A stretch of DNA of 64,000 bases, from contig MLAX01000001.1 of NCBI GenBank assembly GCA_001890945.1, forward strand, positions 1,116,001-1,180,000, in the 5' to 3' direction. The notes beneath the pieces were generated by a model. The model saw only the letters and a list, made by a program, of their open reading frames with translations. It was not told the origin of the DNA and searched no databases. Shown piece by piece: positions 33,636 through 42,857 of the stretch; within the stretch, counting starts at the first letter, position 1; each line of letters opens with the position of its first letter. This stretch comes from Alphaproteobacteria bacterium AO1-B (GTDB lineage: Bacteria > Pseudomonadota > Alphaproteobacteria > Rhizobiales > Stappiaceae). The position numbers and the translations under genes were made by a program.

Positions 33636-34037
33636 GTGTCTGGCAGTTACCGCGCCATAACCGACAATATCGAAGTCTCCGTAGAGCCCTATTATCTGGA
33701 CGATGAGTCGAAACCGGAAGACCAGGAGTTTATCTGGGCCTATCTTGTTGAGATCCACAACGGTGGTGACAAGCCTGTACAGCTCAAGAGCCGGTATTGG
33801 ATGATCACGGACGCGCTCGGCCGGCTGGAAGAGGTGCGCGGTGAAGGTGTGGTTGGTGAGCAGCCTGTGATCGAGCCGGGCGAGACCTACGAGTATTCCT
33901 CTTATTGCCCGCTTGCGACCGATTCCGGGATCATGGCCGGATCATACGAAATGGAGCGTCCAGACGGCACGACCTTCCAGGTTGAAGTGCCAGCCTTCTC
34001 GCTGGACCTTCCCGATACGATCCGTAGCCTCAACTAG
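33636..34037 (+). CDS. apaG: ApaG protein
   Basis: 133 residues from a GTG with AAAGGA 6 bp upstream; an ATG six codons earlier lacks such a site. The whole length matches ApaG: YRAITDNIEVSVEPYYLDDE, FIWAYLVEIHNGGDKPVQLKSR, YWMITDALGRLEEVRGEGVV, GEQPVIEPGETYEYSSYCPL and GIMAGSYEM. It folds as a fibronectin-III-like beta sandwich. It has been linked to magnesium/cobalt resistance and to Ap4A metabolism, but the molecular role is unsettled. Confidence 0.92.
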   Translation: MSGSYRAITDNIEVSVEPYYLDDESKPEDQEFIWAYLVEIHNGGDKPVQLKSRYWMITDALGRLEEVRGEGVVGEQPVIEPGETYEYSSYCPLATDSGIMAGSYEMERPDGTTFQVEVPAFSLDLPDTIRSLN

Positions 34038-34054
34038 GTTGGGCTCCGGCGCTT

Positions 34055-34471
34055 TCAGACACTGTAGAGGCCGCCCGCAAAACCAATCAGGACCCACAAG
34101 ATCCATTTCCGTCGGTTGAACGCGGTGAGCAGGGCAACGGCCAGGATCGCCATGACAGCATAGATCGCATGTCCGGCAAAACCGGTGCCAAGGACGAGCG
34201 CAAAAAGATCTGGGTCCCGGTTTTTGGCCAGCGGATAATGATACTCGGCGAACATCACCAGCGACACTGCAGTGACGCCAACGATCCAGCCAACAAAGGC
34301 GATCAGCATCCGCACACCCCAGTGGGCTTTCTTCTGAGCTTTGATGCGGGAAACCTGCCGATTGGGGCGGTGGGCTTGAGCGGGGTGCCTAAGGGCGACT
34401 TGCTGCTGATGGCGCCTTAACGGATAGCGCACAGTCGCCTGATAGCCTTGTGAAGGCTTGTTCATCCCCAT
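34055..34471 (-). CDS. Hypothetical membrane protein
   Basis: 138 residues. The N-terminal third is polar, Gln/Arg-rich and probably cytoplasmic (residues 1-50). Then come three hydrophobic segments: LIAFVGWIVGVTAVSLVMF, FAGHAIYAVMAILAVALLTA and ILWVLIGFAGGLYSV. I recognise no family. It is convergent with apaG, 17 bp apart. The starting Met could also lie at residue 3. Confidence 0.6.
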   Translation of the reverse strand: MGMNKPSQGYQATVRYPLRRHQQQVALRHPAQAHRPNRQVSRIKAQKKAHWGVRMLIAFVGWIVGVTAVSLVMFAEYHYPLAKNRDPDLFALVLGTGFAGHAIYAVMAILAVALLTAFNRRKWILWVLIGFAGGLYSV

Positions 34472-34617
34472 CTCCGCATGATGCCCCTTGGCCTTTTCGG
34501 CTCTGATCGGGTCTTAGCGGTCTCCCGGTTAGGGGCGGGTAAAGCTATTAATTCAATTTGGAACGATTTGGGTCGCCAGGCGGAGTTTGTTTAATGCACC
34601 CTGAACCTTGACCCAAA

Positions 34618-35697
34618 CTAGCGCGCCGTCACGCTTGCGGAATGCGACTGGTCATGGACCCAGTTGGCGATAAGGTCGAGTGCTCCCGGTGTAAAGGCCT
34701 CACGCCCCAAAGCCAAAAAGGCCCACTCGACCCAAAAAGGCATTTGGTCGGGGCGCTGGTAATTGAACAAATCAGAACGTAACAAGCCATGACTGGCGCC
34801 GTCGATGATTTCAAACCGGTTGGATGGGTGCTGGTCTTCCAGAATTTGCCGGTAGGTCTGAGAATTATAGTCGGGATCAACGTTCAGGTCGTCGCTGCCA
34901 TGAATGATGAACATTGGCTTTTCGGCGGTCTTCAGCGTTTCTGTGGAGTTTAAACGCCAGTTCTTTTTAACGAAGTGAAACCGATCCTCGGGCATCGGAG
35001 TGGTTGTGTCTTGAGCGGCAACGTAATCGGCGTAAGCCGCCTCTGGGCCCAGATACTGTTCGTTCTGAGAGGCTTGGCGATCCAGTTCGCTTTTGATTGC
35101 CTCTGCAGAAGCGCCGTCGGCAGCCAGTCTTTGCCGTGTGTAATATTGCCCCTGGCGTTGCCAATCGACGGCACCTCCAACGAGCACCAGAAAATCGGTT
35201 GGTTCGTTTTCTTGTGCAAGGTGAGGCAGCACCCATCCGGCCTGAGAGAACCCCAGAAAGCCAAATGAAGACAGTGACAGGTCGGGAAGTGTTTTCAATT
35301 GAAGAAAGGCCGCCTTCGCAAGGTCGGCTCTGTCGCTCATGGAATGGTCCAGCCAATCGCCTTGACTGTCGCCAACGCCTGACTTGTCCCAGGAGTAAAC
35401 GGCGATGCCACTCTCCAGAAAGACCTTTATGAGCGGCAGGTATCCGCCGCCCGAGTACCGGTCCTGCGGTCCGTCGCCATGGACCAGCAGCATGACAGGA
35501 GCGTCCTGCACGCCGGGCAGGTGCAGGGTCCCGGAGATTTGTGTGTCCTGATGGCGAAACGAAACCGACCTGGCCTCGTAAGCCGAAAGGTCAAAATCAT
35601 CGAGACCCGATAATACCTGCAGGCCGACGACCAGCATAACCGCGCCAAACACGGATCCGGTCAGCCAGTAAATCCAGCGCCGAAGCATGGGACGCAA
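34618..35697 (-). CDS. Alpha/beta hydrolase with N-terminal membrane anchor
   Basis: 359 residues. An N-terminal transmembrane anchor (about 9-30) leads to a periplasmic alpha/beta hydrolase: VMLLVHGDGPQDRYSGGG (oxyanion region), VYSWDKSGVGDSQG, the nucleophile elbow GFSQAG, and the late acidic and His residues in IIHGSDDLNVDP and DGASHGLL. The layout is like the BAAT/DUF-type acyl hydrolases and dipeptidyl-peptidase-like esterases. The substrate is unknown. It is 17 bp from the TerB gene and on the same strand, so perhaps co-transcribed. Confidence 0.83.
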   Translation of the reverse strand: MRPMLRRWIYWLTGSVFGAVMLVVGLQVLSGLDDFDLSAYEARSVSFRHQDTQISGTLHLPGVQDAPVMLLVHGDGPQDRYSGGGYLPLIKVFLESGIAVYSWDKSGVGDSQGDWLDHSMSDRADLAKAAFLQLKTLPDLSLSSFGFLGFSQAGWVLPHLAQENEPTDFLVLVGGAVDWQRQGQYYTRQRLAADGASAEAIKSELDRQASQNEQYLGPEAAYADYVAAQDTTTPMPEDRFHFVKKNWRLNSTETLKTAEKPMFIIHGSDDLNVDPDYNSQTYRQILEDQHPSNRFEIIDGASHGLLRSDLFNYQRPDQMPFWVEWAFLALGREAFTPGALDLIANWVHDQSHSASVTAR

Positions 35698-35714
35698 GGA
35701 TCAACGACCTCAGA

Positions 35715-36134
35715 TCAGGCCGTGCGGTGGCGGGCGATGGCACCGCGCTCGATTGCTGCGACGGTCAGTTTGTCCAGGCTGAAACGATCGCGCAGCAACT
35801 GGAGGATCCGCAACTCTTCCTTTTCGACGTGCAGATCGGCTGCGGCAACCTCAACGGCCAGCGCATAGGCGGTGTCATAGAGTTTTGACGGCAGAATGTC
35901 GCCGACCAGTTCAAGAACCAGCGACAGGCCATTTTCATCCTGCAGAATGTCGCCGCAGCGCTGCGCTGCCGGAATGACATTGTTCGGGTTGTAATCCTTG
36001 AAGACGGGCAGTGTCTTGATCATGTCGCCGATCGTTGCCAGTTCATTGTCGGTCATGGAATTGTCCGAGGCGGCGACAATCACCATCACGTAGATGAGAG
36101 CTTCCTCGATGCTGATCGGGTCTTGTCCTGACAC
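35715..36134 (-). CDS. TerB-family (tellurite-resistance-type) protein
   Basis: 139 residues, all helical. VMVIVAASDNSMTDNELATIGDMI and VEVAAADLHVEKEELRILQLLRDRF are the two homologous acidic repeats of TerB-like proteins, each with an Asp-x-x-(V/M)-x-x-x-E pattern that can bind divalent metal. No other ter genes are nearby, so tellurite resistance is not implied; single TerB proteins are widespread in alphaproteobacteria. Confidence 0.87.
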   Translation of the reverse strand: MSGQDPISIEEALIYVMVIVAASDNSMTDNELATIGDMIKTLPVFKDYNPNNVIPAAQRCGDILQDENGLSLVLELVGDILPSKLYDTAYALAVEVAAADLHVEKEELRILQLLRDRFSLDKLTVAAIERGAIARHRTA

Positions 36135-36342
36135 TTTTCAATTCTCCTTGGCCACCAATGGGCATTTCTGTTGCCCCGATGTAACTGCTCAAACCCGCTG
36201 CTTCAAGCATGTTCCCTTTGACAATTGATTGACGGCGGCCCCGCTGTTTTCTAGTGTCGCGCCGCATCAAGCTGGCCAACCCCGGGGAATGACCCGTTTC
36301 GCCAGCTTTTCCCTCAAGAACAACTGAAACGACCTTAAGAAC

Positions 36343-38001
36343 ATGACCGATCAATCCCTGCCTCCGCTTGACCTTTCGCAAGAGTTTGTCGAGGCGGCCA
36401 CCAAGTCCAAAGCGTGGCCGTTCGAAGAAGCGCGAAAACTGGTCAAACGGATTGAGAAGCGGGATCCGCAAAAACCGGTTCTGTTCGAAACAGGTTACGG
36501 CCCGTCCGGGCTGCCGCATATCGGTACTTTCGGTGAAGTTGCCCGCACGACGATGGTGCGCACCGCGTTCCGTCTGTTGACCGAAGACAAGATCCCAACC
36601 CGGTTGATCTGCTTCTCCGATGATATGGACGGCATGCGGAAAATCCCGGAAAACGTGCCGGACCGAGCCGCGCTGGAGCCGTATTTGCAAATGCCGCTCA
36701 CCGTCGTGCCGAACCCGTTCGGTGGCGACTATGAGAGCTTTGGACATCATAACAATGCCATGCTGCGGCGGTTCCTAGACACCTTTGGCTTTGATTATGA
36801 GTTCGCGAGTGCGACCGACTACTACAAGTCGGGCAAGTTCGACGACATTCTTCTGCGGGCTGCCGAACGCTATCAGAAGCTGATGGATGTGATGTTGCCA
36901 ACGCTTGGCGAAGAGCGCCGGGCGACCTACTCGCCGTTCCTTCCGATCTCGCCGACCTCTGGCCGGGTTCTTTATGTCCCGATGAAAGAGGTCAATGCCA
37001 AGGACGGCACCATCACTTTTGAGGATGAAGACGGCCAGGACGTGACCGTACCGGTCACTGGCGGCAACGTGAAGCTTCAGTGGAAGCCGGACTTTGGTGC
37101 GCGCTGGGCAGCGCTTGACGTCGATTTCGAAATGTTCGGCAAGGACCACGGTCCGAACATGGCGGTCTACGACAAGATCTGTAAGGTCCTCGGTGGAACG
37201 CCGCCGGAGCATTACGTCTATGAGCTGTTTTTGGACGACAAGGGCGAGAAGATCTCCAAGTCGAAAGGCAATGGTTTGTCCATCGATGAATGGCTCACCT
37301 ACGCGCCGACGGAAAGCCTGGCGCTTTACATGTTCCAGAAACCGCGGACAGCGAAGCGGATGTATTTCGATGTGATCCCGAAGGCAGTCGACGAATACTA
37401 TACGTTCGCGCAGAAATACGAACAGATGCCGGTTGAGCAGAAACTGCAAAACCCGGCATGGCACATTCACTCCGGCGACATCCCTAAGATCGACATGCCG
37501 GTGCCGTTTGCCATGTTGCTCAACCTGGTATCCGCATCCAATGCAGATAGCAAGGATGTGCTTTGGGCCTTCATTTCCCGCTATGCGCCAAGCGTAACAG
37601 CTGAGACACATCCGGAGCTTGACGCGCTGGTCGGCTACGCAATTCGTTACTTCGACGATTTTGTGAAACCGAACAAGTCCTTCAAGACACCGGATGAAAC
37701 TGAGCGTCAGGCACTTGAGCAACTGGATGCGAAACTCGCAGCTCTACCGGCTGATGCCGACGGTGCAACGATTCAGGACGCGGTTCTGGATGTAGCAAGG
37801 GCGATCGAGCGTTACCAGGATCACAACAAAAAAGGACCTGATGGTGGACCGGGCGTGTCCGTTGCCTGGTTCTCAGCGCTTTATCAGCTTCTGTTGGGAC
37901 AGGAAAAAGGCCCGCGTTTTGGATCTTTTGTCGCGCTCTACGGGATTTCCGAAACCCGCGACATGATCTCAAAAGCGCTCGCCGGAACGATCGCGGACTA
38001 G
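36343..38001 (+). CDS. lysK: Lysyl-tRNA synthetase, class I
   Basis: 552 residues. The class I fold markers are in place: the HIGH-like PHIGT (59-63) in [15 protein letters not shown], and the KMSKS-like KISKSKGN near 303-310. It charges tRNA-Lys with lysine in the cytoplasm. Class I LysRS is the archaeal and alphaproteobacterial type, so its presence supports the alphaproteobacterial assignment. The gene stands alone, with a strong terminator after its stop. Confidence 0.96.
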   Translation: MTDQSLPPLDLSQEFVEAATKSKAWPFEEARKLVKRIEKRDPQKPVLFETGYGPSGLPHIGTFGEVARTTMVRTAFRLLTEDKIPTRLICFSDDMDGMRKIPENVPDRAALEPYLQMPLTVVPNPFGGDYESFGHHNNAMLRRFLDTFGFDYEFASATDYYKSGKFDDILLRAAERYQKLMDVMLPTLGEERRATYSPFLPISPTSGRVLYVPMKEVNAKDGTITFEDEDGQDVTVPVTGGNVKLQWKPDFGARWAALDVDFEMFGKDHGPNMAVYDKICKVLGGTPPEHYVYELFLDDKGEKISKSKGNGLSIDEWLTYAPTESLALYMFQKPRTAKRMYFDVIPKAVDEYYTFAQKYEQMPVEQKLQNPAWHIHSGDIPKIDMPVPFAMLLNLVSASNADSKDVLWAFISRYAPSVTAETHPELDALVGYAIRYFDDFVKPNKSFKTPDETERQALEQLDAKLAALPADADGATIQDAVLDVARAIERYQDHNKKGPDGGPGVSVAWFSALYQLLLGQEKGPRFGSFVALYGISETRDMISKALAGTIAD

Positions 38002-38021
38002 AGTGCCAGACTTATGAAGAC

Positions 38022-38057
38022 AAAGCCGATGACCGTGTGCCGGTCATCGGCTTTTTT
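38022..38057 (+). terminator. Rho-independent terminator after lysK
   Basis: AAAGCCGATGACC and GGTCATCGGCTTT form a perfect 13-bp stem with a 7-nt loop and a T-run after it. It can also serve the convergent gene at 38062, though its T-run is weaker on that strand. Confidence 0.88.
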
Positions 38058-38061
38058 GATT

Positions 38062-38565
38062 TCAAGACACACAGGCGTTCATTTTGACGCTCGCCATTGC
38101 ATTCGGCCCGAAAACAGCCTCTGACCGTTGGCCGTCCCGGAGCGCAACAACTTTTGCGCCGGTGATTTCAGCATCTGATACCGTGATCTCGCGGTTTTGC
38201 ACGGTGTCGTCGACGTCGATCGTGAAGGAGATTTTCTGTGATTTTCCAAGGCTTTTGACAGTCAGTTGGATGCTGTTGTCGCCGTCTTTTACGGACGGAA
38301 TTGCAGTCAGTTGCTCTCGGCCATCCGTGATTTCGAACGGCTGAAATACCTGAACACCGGCGCCGCTTGACGTCGTGTCAAAGATGAGACCGAACGGGGA
38401 GGGCTGAAGGTCGATCTTCACGGTCATCGGGCCAAGGTCGCAGCCGCCAGCCGCAGAAATTGTGAACCGGTCTTTTGGCGCCCCCTCATCGAACCGGACA
38501 TCGAGGTCCGCTAGAGCCGGGCTCGACAGCGCCAACGCCATCCCACAAATCGCAATCATCCGCAT
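38062..38565 (-). CDS. Hypothetical exported protein
   Basis: 167 residues with a clear signal peptide (MRMIAICGMALALSSPALA). The mature protein is rich in beta-strand and polar residues (LDVRFDEGAPKDRFTISAAG, GCDLGPMTVKIDLQPSPFGL) with a few cysteines (CDLG and a C-terminal MNACVS), probably one disulfide. No family is recognised. It is followed by, and convergent to, the lysK terminator. Confidence 0.7.
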   Translation of the reverse strand: MRMIAICGMALALSSPALADLDVRFDEGAPKDRFTISAAGGCDLGPMTVKIDLQPSPFGLIFDTTSSGAGVQVFQPFEITDGREQLTAIPSVKDGDNSIQLTVKSLGKSQKISFTIDVDDTVQNREITVSDAEITGAKVVALRDGQRSEAVFGPNAMASVKMNACVS

Positions 38566-38625
38566 GCTGGTCTCCTTATCTGGTGACCAGCTTACGTTGC
38601 CGTCGTTCGGTTGGTTTATTTGGAC

Positions 38626-40602
38626 TCAGTCTGCATCGTCGAAGAATTGAATGCCGGTCATCCCGGCATCAGTCCAGACAACATGTCCAAGGCGTTCCTG
38701 ATCATCGATCATCACGCTCACAGTCATGCCCTTTTCAGCGCCGATCAGTCCCTTCAGTGCCGCGCCTGTGCGGGAGACATTTTCAACTTCGATAGTCTGT
38801 GTTTTGCCATCGACCTGGGCTTGGGTAACCGCAGTCGTATCCTTTCGTGGAGATCGCCTGGCCTCGGCGTCCTGGAGCTCATTTTCCATTGCTTTGGCCA
38901 GCAGAACCAACTTGTCCAACACAGCGTTACTCGCCGTATCCAGGTCTTTTAGTGCGTCAAACGCATCCTGCCTGCGGCCTTCCTCCGCGGCCAGAAGCGC
39001 CCTATGCCCTGCGTCGTGAACGTCCTTGTGCGGAGCTACAAGGTCTTTGAATGTTGGATGGTTGCGGACGCGGTCATTCTTGATGCCGTCGTACCACTTT
39101 CCAAGACGGCAGTGATGATGATCAGGCATTACAGAAGATCCCCAATCGTCATGGCCGGTGACGGTATCGACGACCCGTTTTTTGAACAGAACATGGTCAA
39201 TCCGAGCCATTTCCACCAATGATCGGTCACTGTCTGCGTCGAAGAAACGTTTAGCATTGTCACTGAAGTGGGTATTGCAATGCTGAAGCGTGGTTTGCAT
39301 CTCGCCGAGCTGCATGTCGGTGTTGCGATTGGATTCAGCGACGTTTGACACGTTCCTTGCGATCTCGTGGCTGGCTTCCTTTTGCTGACGCAAAATATCA
39401 GTGATCTGGGTCGCACGCTCGGAAACATTGCCGACCATTGTGTCAATCGATTGCATAATTTCGTTGGCAGATGCGATCGCGCTTTCACCGTTTTGAACGG
39501 CGCCTTCTGATCCCTGGATCGCGGTTTGGATTGTTGCCATGCCTGCAGTGAGCGCATCGATGCGCTGTGCAATGTCCTCGGTTGCTTTCCCTGTCTGCGC
39601 AGCCAGCGTCTTGACCTCAGAGGCGACCACGGCAAAACCCTTGCCTGCCTCGCCTGCACGCGCAGCTTCAATTGTGGCATTGAGTGCAAGCAAATTCGTT
39701 TGGTCAGCAATGGATTGGATGACCGAGAGGAACTCGCTGATCTGATTTGCTGCGGTGTTGAGGTCTGAGAGGCTCTGCGAGGTTTCGCGCGAAGTCCGGG
39801 AGATGTCACCAATCGCTTGGGATACCGCAGACATCTTGCTGAGACCGTCTTTGGCTGCGTCGTTTGTCTGTGCAGCTTCCTGCGCTGCGCCTTCGCTGTT
39901 TTCAGAGATCTGCTCGATGGAAGCTACCAGCTGATCGGCCGCCGCCGAAATGGACTCCCCGTTCACATTCGCTTCTTGTGTGTTTCGGGACAAAAGAGCC
40001 ATCGCCATAACGATTTCGTTGAGCTCAACGATGTTATCAGCCGTTATCTGCAGATTGCGGAGACCGGTGGTTTCCCGTTCTTCAATGCCATCCAGCCGAT
40101 GTTTTTCAGTTTCGAAGGCGCGTTGAGCGAGGATCATGTCCAGAAAAAAACGGGTCACGAGTTCCTGGATGGATGAGGTCATCGCGCTTTGCGAGAAGCG
40201 GTGTTTGCGAATGAGCACCGGGATGGCTTCATTCAACATACGGCCGAAGGCCGACATCAACCATTCTGCTTCCAAGCCGATCCGCACATGAGCCTGACCG
40301 ATACGCGCTGCCTGACCAATGAATTCAAGATCGGGATCATTGTTAAAAATATAGTCCCAATGCTTGCTTTGGGCGTTTTTCAAGGGCTTTGTGTTGGCTG
40401 CGTTCGATCCCATTTTCGCCCGCAACTCTTCGTTTGCGAGCATGTCATTGTAGAACCGGTCCAACATATCGGGCATGGCAGGTTGGAGATCTTTCCAGAC
40501 CTTCTTCGACGCATGCGTGTTGCTGCCCTTCGGTGTCATAAAGTCGATGAACTTGCTGAGATTGGTTGTTTCGGAAGGCTTTACGAGCTTCGGCATCGAC
40601 AT
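38626..40602 (-). CDS. Soluble chemoreceptor: protoglobin + MCP + CZB + PilZ
   Basis: A 658-residue cytoplasmic methyl-accepting protein without membrane segments. Domains in order: a globin-coupled sensor (about 20-190) with the proximal heme His105 in [19 protein letters not shown]; an MCP signalling domain (about 230-440) with the tip [20 protein letters not shown]; a CZB zinc-binding domain (about 465-560) with its conserved His, Cys ([13 protein letters not shown]), and later His pairs ([14 protein letters not shown]); and a C-terminal PilZ-like domain (about 580-655) with RRSPR and NVSRTGAAL. It could read oxygen or another heme ligand, zinc or oxidants, and c-di-GMP in one receptor. 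No che genes are in the window. Confidence 0.92.
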   Translation of the reverse strand: MSMPKLVKPSETTNLSKFIDFMTPKGSNTHASKKVWKDLQPAMPDMLDRFYNDMLANEELRAKMGSNAANTKPLKNAQSKHWDYIFNNDPDLEFIGQAARIGQAHVRIGLEAEWLMSAFGRMLNEAIPVLIRKHRFSQSAMTSSIQELVTRFFLDMILAQRAFETEKHRLDGIEERETTGLRNLQITADNIVELNEIVMAMALLSRNTQEANVNGESISAAADQLVASIEQISENSEGAAQEAAQTNDAAKDGLSKMSAVSQAIGDISRTSRETSQSLSDLNTAANQISEFLSVIQSIADQTNLLALNATIEAARAGEAGKGFAVVASEVKTLAAQTGKATEDIAQRIDALTAGMATIQTAIQGSEGAVQNGESAIASANEIMQSIDTMVGNVSERATQITDILRQQKEASHEIARNVSNVAESNRNTDMQLGEMQTTLQHCNTHFSDNAKRFFDADSDRSLVEMARIDHVLFKKRVVDTVTGHDDWGSSVMPDHHHCRLGKWYDGIKNDRVRNHPTFKDLVAPHKDVHDAGHRALLAAEEGRRQDAFDALKDLDTASNAVLDKLVLLAKAMENELQDAEARRSPRKDTTAVTQAQVDGKTQTIEVENVSRTGAALKGLIGAEKGMTVSVMIDDQERLGHVVWTDAGMTGIQFFDDAD

Positions 40603-40751
40603 TTTTGCTAAGACTTTCGCGCTGCTAGATAATCAACGTCGTTAACCTAGCGTGAGCTGTGTAAAAGAATTTCTAATAATCGAATATGTGAACATTAGGT
40701 CAAATACCTATCGTCCAATGTCTAAGATTTATTCTGGTATATTCTTTCTGC

Positions 40752-41636
40752 TCACTCAACCTGAGGCTGAGTATCTGTGTTGCCAGAGTTCGTTGTCGTG
40801 CCGTCTGTGAGTGTCCGCAGGCTCCAATCAACAACGTCTGGCGCGAGTTGCTCCAGATCGATTTCGTTGAGGGCGCTGGGTTCAGCCCAATCTGCTTGCG
40901 GAAGATCTGTCAACCACTCTGTCTGCCACTGGCCGATCTCCTTGGCTTTGGCCGCTTCTGCGAGTTCCTTGAATTCATCCGGGGCAGTTTCCAGCGGCGT
41001 TGCCCAGCCAAAGCGGACCAATTGCGAACTCAGATCGATTGCACCTCGGGTGCAGACTGCCGAGATTTCCTGAGGGGCCAGGTCTTCTTGTTTGACACAG
41101 CTGACTTTCAAGCGCCGGATGAGACCTCGTAGAAAGGTTCTGGCCCGCATGCCGCACGGCCACGATGCACCCAGTTCTGTCTTGCAGGTGGCTTCCAGAT
41201 CCAGCGATTCAATGTGAGCGAGGCGCACTGTCAGGCGCCCGGACTTCAGATGTCCTGCATCCGGAACTTCAACGCGGACCAGTTCCAACGGACCATCCGG
41301 GACTGGTTCGACCGGCGGGTTCAGGAGTTCGAGCAGCCGTTCCGACGGCCCGACACGGGTAAGTTTGCCGGTGACCTGAGGTGCCGACACACCGTCCGGT
41401 GAAACATCCCGAAGGGCATCTGGCGGGGACGCGGTAGCTTGCTCATCCTGCGGTGGCACACTCGGGGCAAGCGGAGAGGCATCATCCTCAGGTTTGGCCG
41501 CCACAACCGGTTCGGTTCGAGAAGAAACGGTCTCCGGCTCAGGTATAGCTGGCGGTTCTGCGATAATGAGCCACGCCACCGCGCCGGCGAAAGCACCGAC
41601 GACTGCAAGTGGGACGACCAGTGAGCGGATTTTCAT
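40752..41636 (-). CDS. SNase-like (thermonuclease-type) protein with N-terminal anchor
   Basis: 294 residues. An N-terminal hydrophobic segment (about 7-26) is followed by a Pro/Glu/Ala-rich linker (about 30-95) and a staphylococcal-nuclease-like fold (about 110-230): VRLAHIESLDLEATC, GASWPCGMRARTFLRGLI, SQLVRFGWATPL and AEAAKAKEIGQW. Two cysteines around the GASWPC turn may form a disulfide. The catalytic Arg and Glu set of true nucleases is not clearly complete, so the activity is open. Ends in an acidic tail. Confidence 0.78.
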   Translation of the reverse strand: MKIRSLVVPLAVVGAFAGAVAWLIIAEPPAIPEPETVSSRTEPVVAAKPEDDASPLAPSVPPQDEQATASPPDALRDVSPDGVSAPQVTGKLTRVGPSERLLELLNPPVEPVPDGPLELVRVEVPDAGHLKSGRLTVRLAHIESLDLEATCKTELGASWPCGMRARTFLRGLIRRLKVSCVKQEDLAPQEISAVCTRGAIDLSSQLVRFGWATPLETAPDEFKELAEAAKAKEIGQWQTEWLTDLPQADWAEPSALNEIDLEQLAPDVVDWSLRTLTDGTTTNSGNTDTQPQVE

Positions 41637-41654
41637 ATCCGGATCTCAACCCTG

Positions 41655-42293
41655 TTATTGGCTCGCCCAGATGATACGGGCTGTCCACTCAATTGCCGAG
41701 TGGAGAAGCGCCGCCTTCTCCGGATTGTCCCCGATTGTCTGGACCTGCAAGGTTTTCGGTGTCCGTTTCAAAAGCGTGTAGACGGCAAGACCGCCTTCTG
41801 AGGGTTTTAACACGATCCGGTCACCGCGCCGGACCGCAGCGGACGGCGCAACAACAATTAGGTCACCTTCACGATAAAGCGGCAGCAAGGCGTCACCAGA
41901 CACCTCAAGGGCAAAAATGTTCTGGGTGTGGTCGGTCGGAAAAACAATTGTTTCCCAGTGTTCCCCCGTCGGGCGGCCCGTGGTGTCGAACGCGTTTTCC
42001 TCATGCACGTTGGAAAAGCCAGCAACCGGCAGCGCAGAAAGGGTCGTGGACGGCCTTTGTTCTGGGGCTTCCACCCGACCGGCAAAGCTTTTCAGGCTTT
42101 CGCCTGTGGCCTCAAGGATCTTTGCAAGAGATTCGGTCGATGGCCATCGTGGACGCCCATCACCGGCAAAGCGTTTCGAGCGGTTAAAGGTAGTCGGATC
42201 CAGTCCGGCTCTCTTCGCCAAGCCTGACGGCGTCATCTCGTTGTAAGAGGCCAATGCATCAATGGCAGCCCATACTTTTTCGTGCGACAGCAT
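41655..42293 (-). CDS. XRE-type regulator with S24 peptidase-like domain
   Basis: 212 residues from the ATG giving MLSHEKVWAAIDALASYNEMTPSGLAK. A helix-turn-helix (SGLAKRAGLDPTTFNRSKRF) is joined to an S24/LexA-like C-terminal fold (ALEVSGDALLPLYREGDLIVV, VRRGDRIVLKPSEGGL). The position of the catalytic Ser of LexA-like proteins (GDSM) is Ala here (GDAL), so self-cleavage is unlikely and the domain is probably for dimerisation. The target is not known. An upstream in-frame ATG is less plausible. Stands 18 bp after the SNase-like gene stop in the operon sense, with both on the same strand. Confidence 0.83.
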   Translation of the reverse strand: MLSHEKVWAAIDALASYNEMTPSGLAKRAGLDPTTFNRSKRFAGDGRPRWPSTESLAKILEATGESLKSFAGRVEAPEQRPSTTLSALPVAGFSNVHEENAFDTTGRPTGEHWETIVFPTDHTQNIFALEVSGDALLPLYREGDLIVVAPSAAVRRGDRIVLKPSEGGLAVYTLLKRTPKTLQVQTIGDNPEKAALLHSAIEWTARIIWASQ

Positions 42294-42512
42294 CGGGGCC
42301 CGTCTCCCACCACCAATCAAACAGGAATAAATACCTTTTTTCCGAGTATGGTGAGTGCAGTTTTTTCTGTCAAAAAGCAAGAATGGCAGCACAGACAAGG
42401 ATGCACTGCTTGTCTGTCCCGACGAGCATGAGTAGTGTCCGCCGAAATTATCCTGGACAACGGACTTGTCTTACTCCGATGGACCCAACCCCGCATGGAG
42501 CGAAACCAGCGC

Positions 42513-42857
42513 ATGACAGCGATCTTCAAAATTGTGCCCAAAACCATGTGGCAGGCAGCCGAACAATCTGGCGTGTTTAAAGGAGCTCCTGTGGATCTGG
42601 CTGACGGTTTCATTCATTTCTCCAGCGCTGAGCAGGTCCGGGAAACTGCTGCCAAGCATTTTGCCGGCCAGAACGATTTGCTCATCGTCGCGTTCGACGA
42701 CACAAGCTTTGGCGGCACCCTGAAATGGGAGCCGTCGCGAGGCGGGGCCTTGTTTCCGCACCTCTACTCCGACCTCGATCCAGCTTCGGCAGTTTGGGTA
42801 AGGGATCTTCCCCTCGGTGAAGATGGGGCGCACGTGTTTCCGGAGCTGGCGGTATGA
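42513..42857 (+). CDS. DUF952 protein
   Basis: 114 residues. IFKIVPKTMWQAAEQSGVFKG, GFIHFSSAEQVRETA and PHLYSDLDPASAVWV match DUF952, a small family with a fold related to ADP-ribosyltransferase-like enzymes but no settled function. Its stop overlaps the pyrD start (ATGA), and DUF952-pyrD coupling is common in alphaproteobacteria. The frame is open for 26 more codons upstream; the chosen ATG matches the family start. Confidence 0.87.
   Translation: MTAIFKIVPKTMWQAAEQSGVFKGAPVDLADGFIHFSSAEQVRETAAKHFAGQNDLLIVAFDDTSFGGTLKWEPSRGGALFPHLYSDLDPASAVWVRDLPLGEDGAHVFPELAV

Noticed and set aside
35715..36134. Tellurite resistance operon
   Set aside because: Only a single TerB-like protein is present; no terA, terC, terD or terZ neighbours.
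36775..37722. A 315-codon minus-strand frame inside lysK
   Set aside because: Antisense to a confirmed housekeeping gene, with no recognisable domain.
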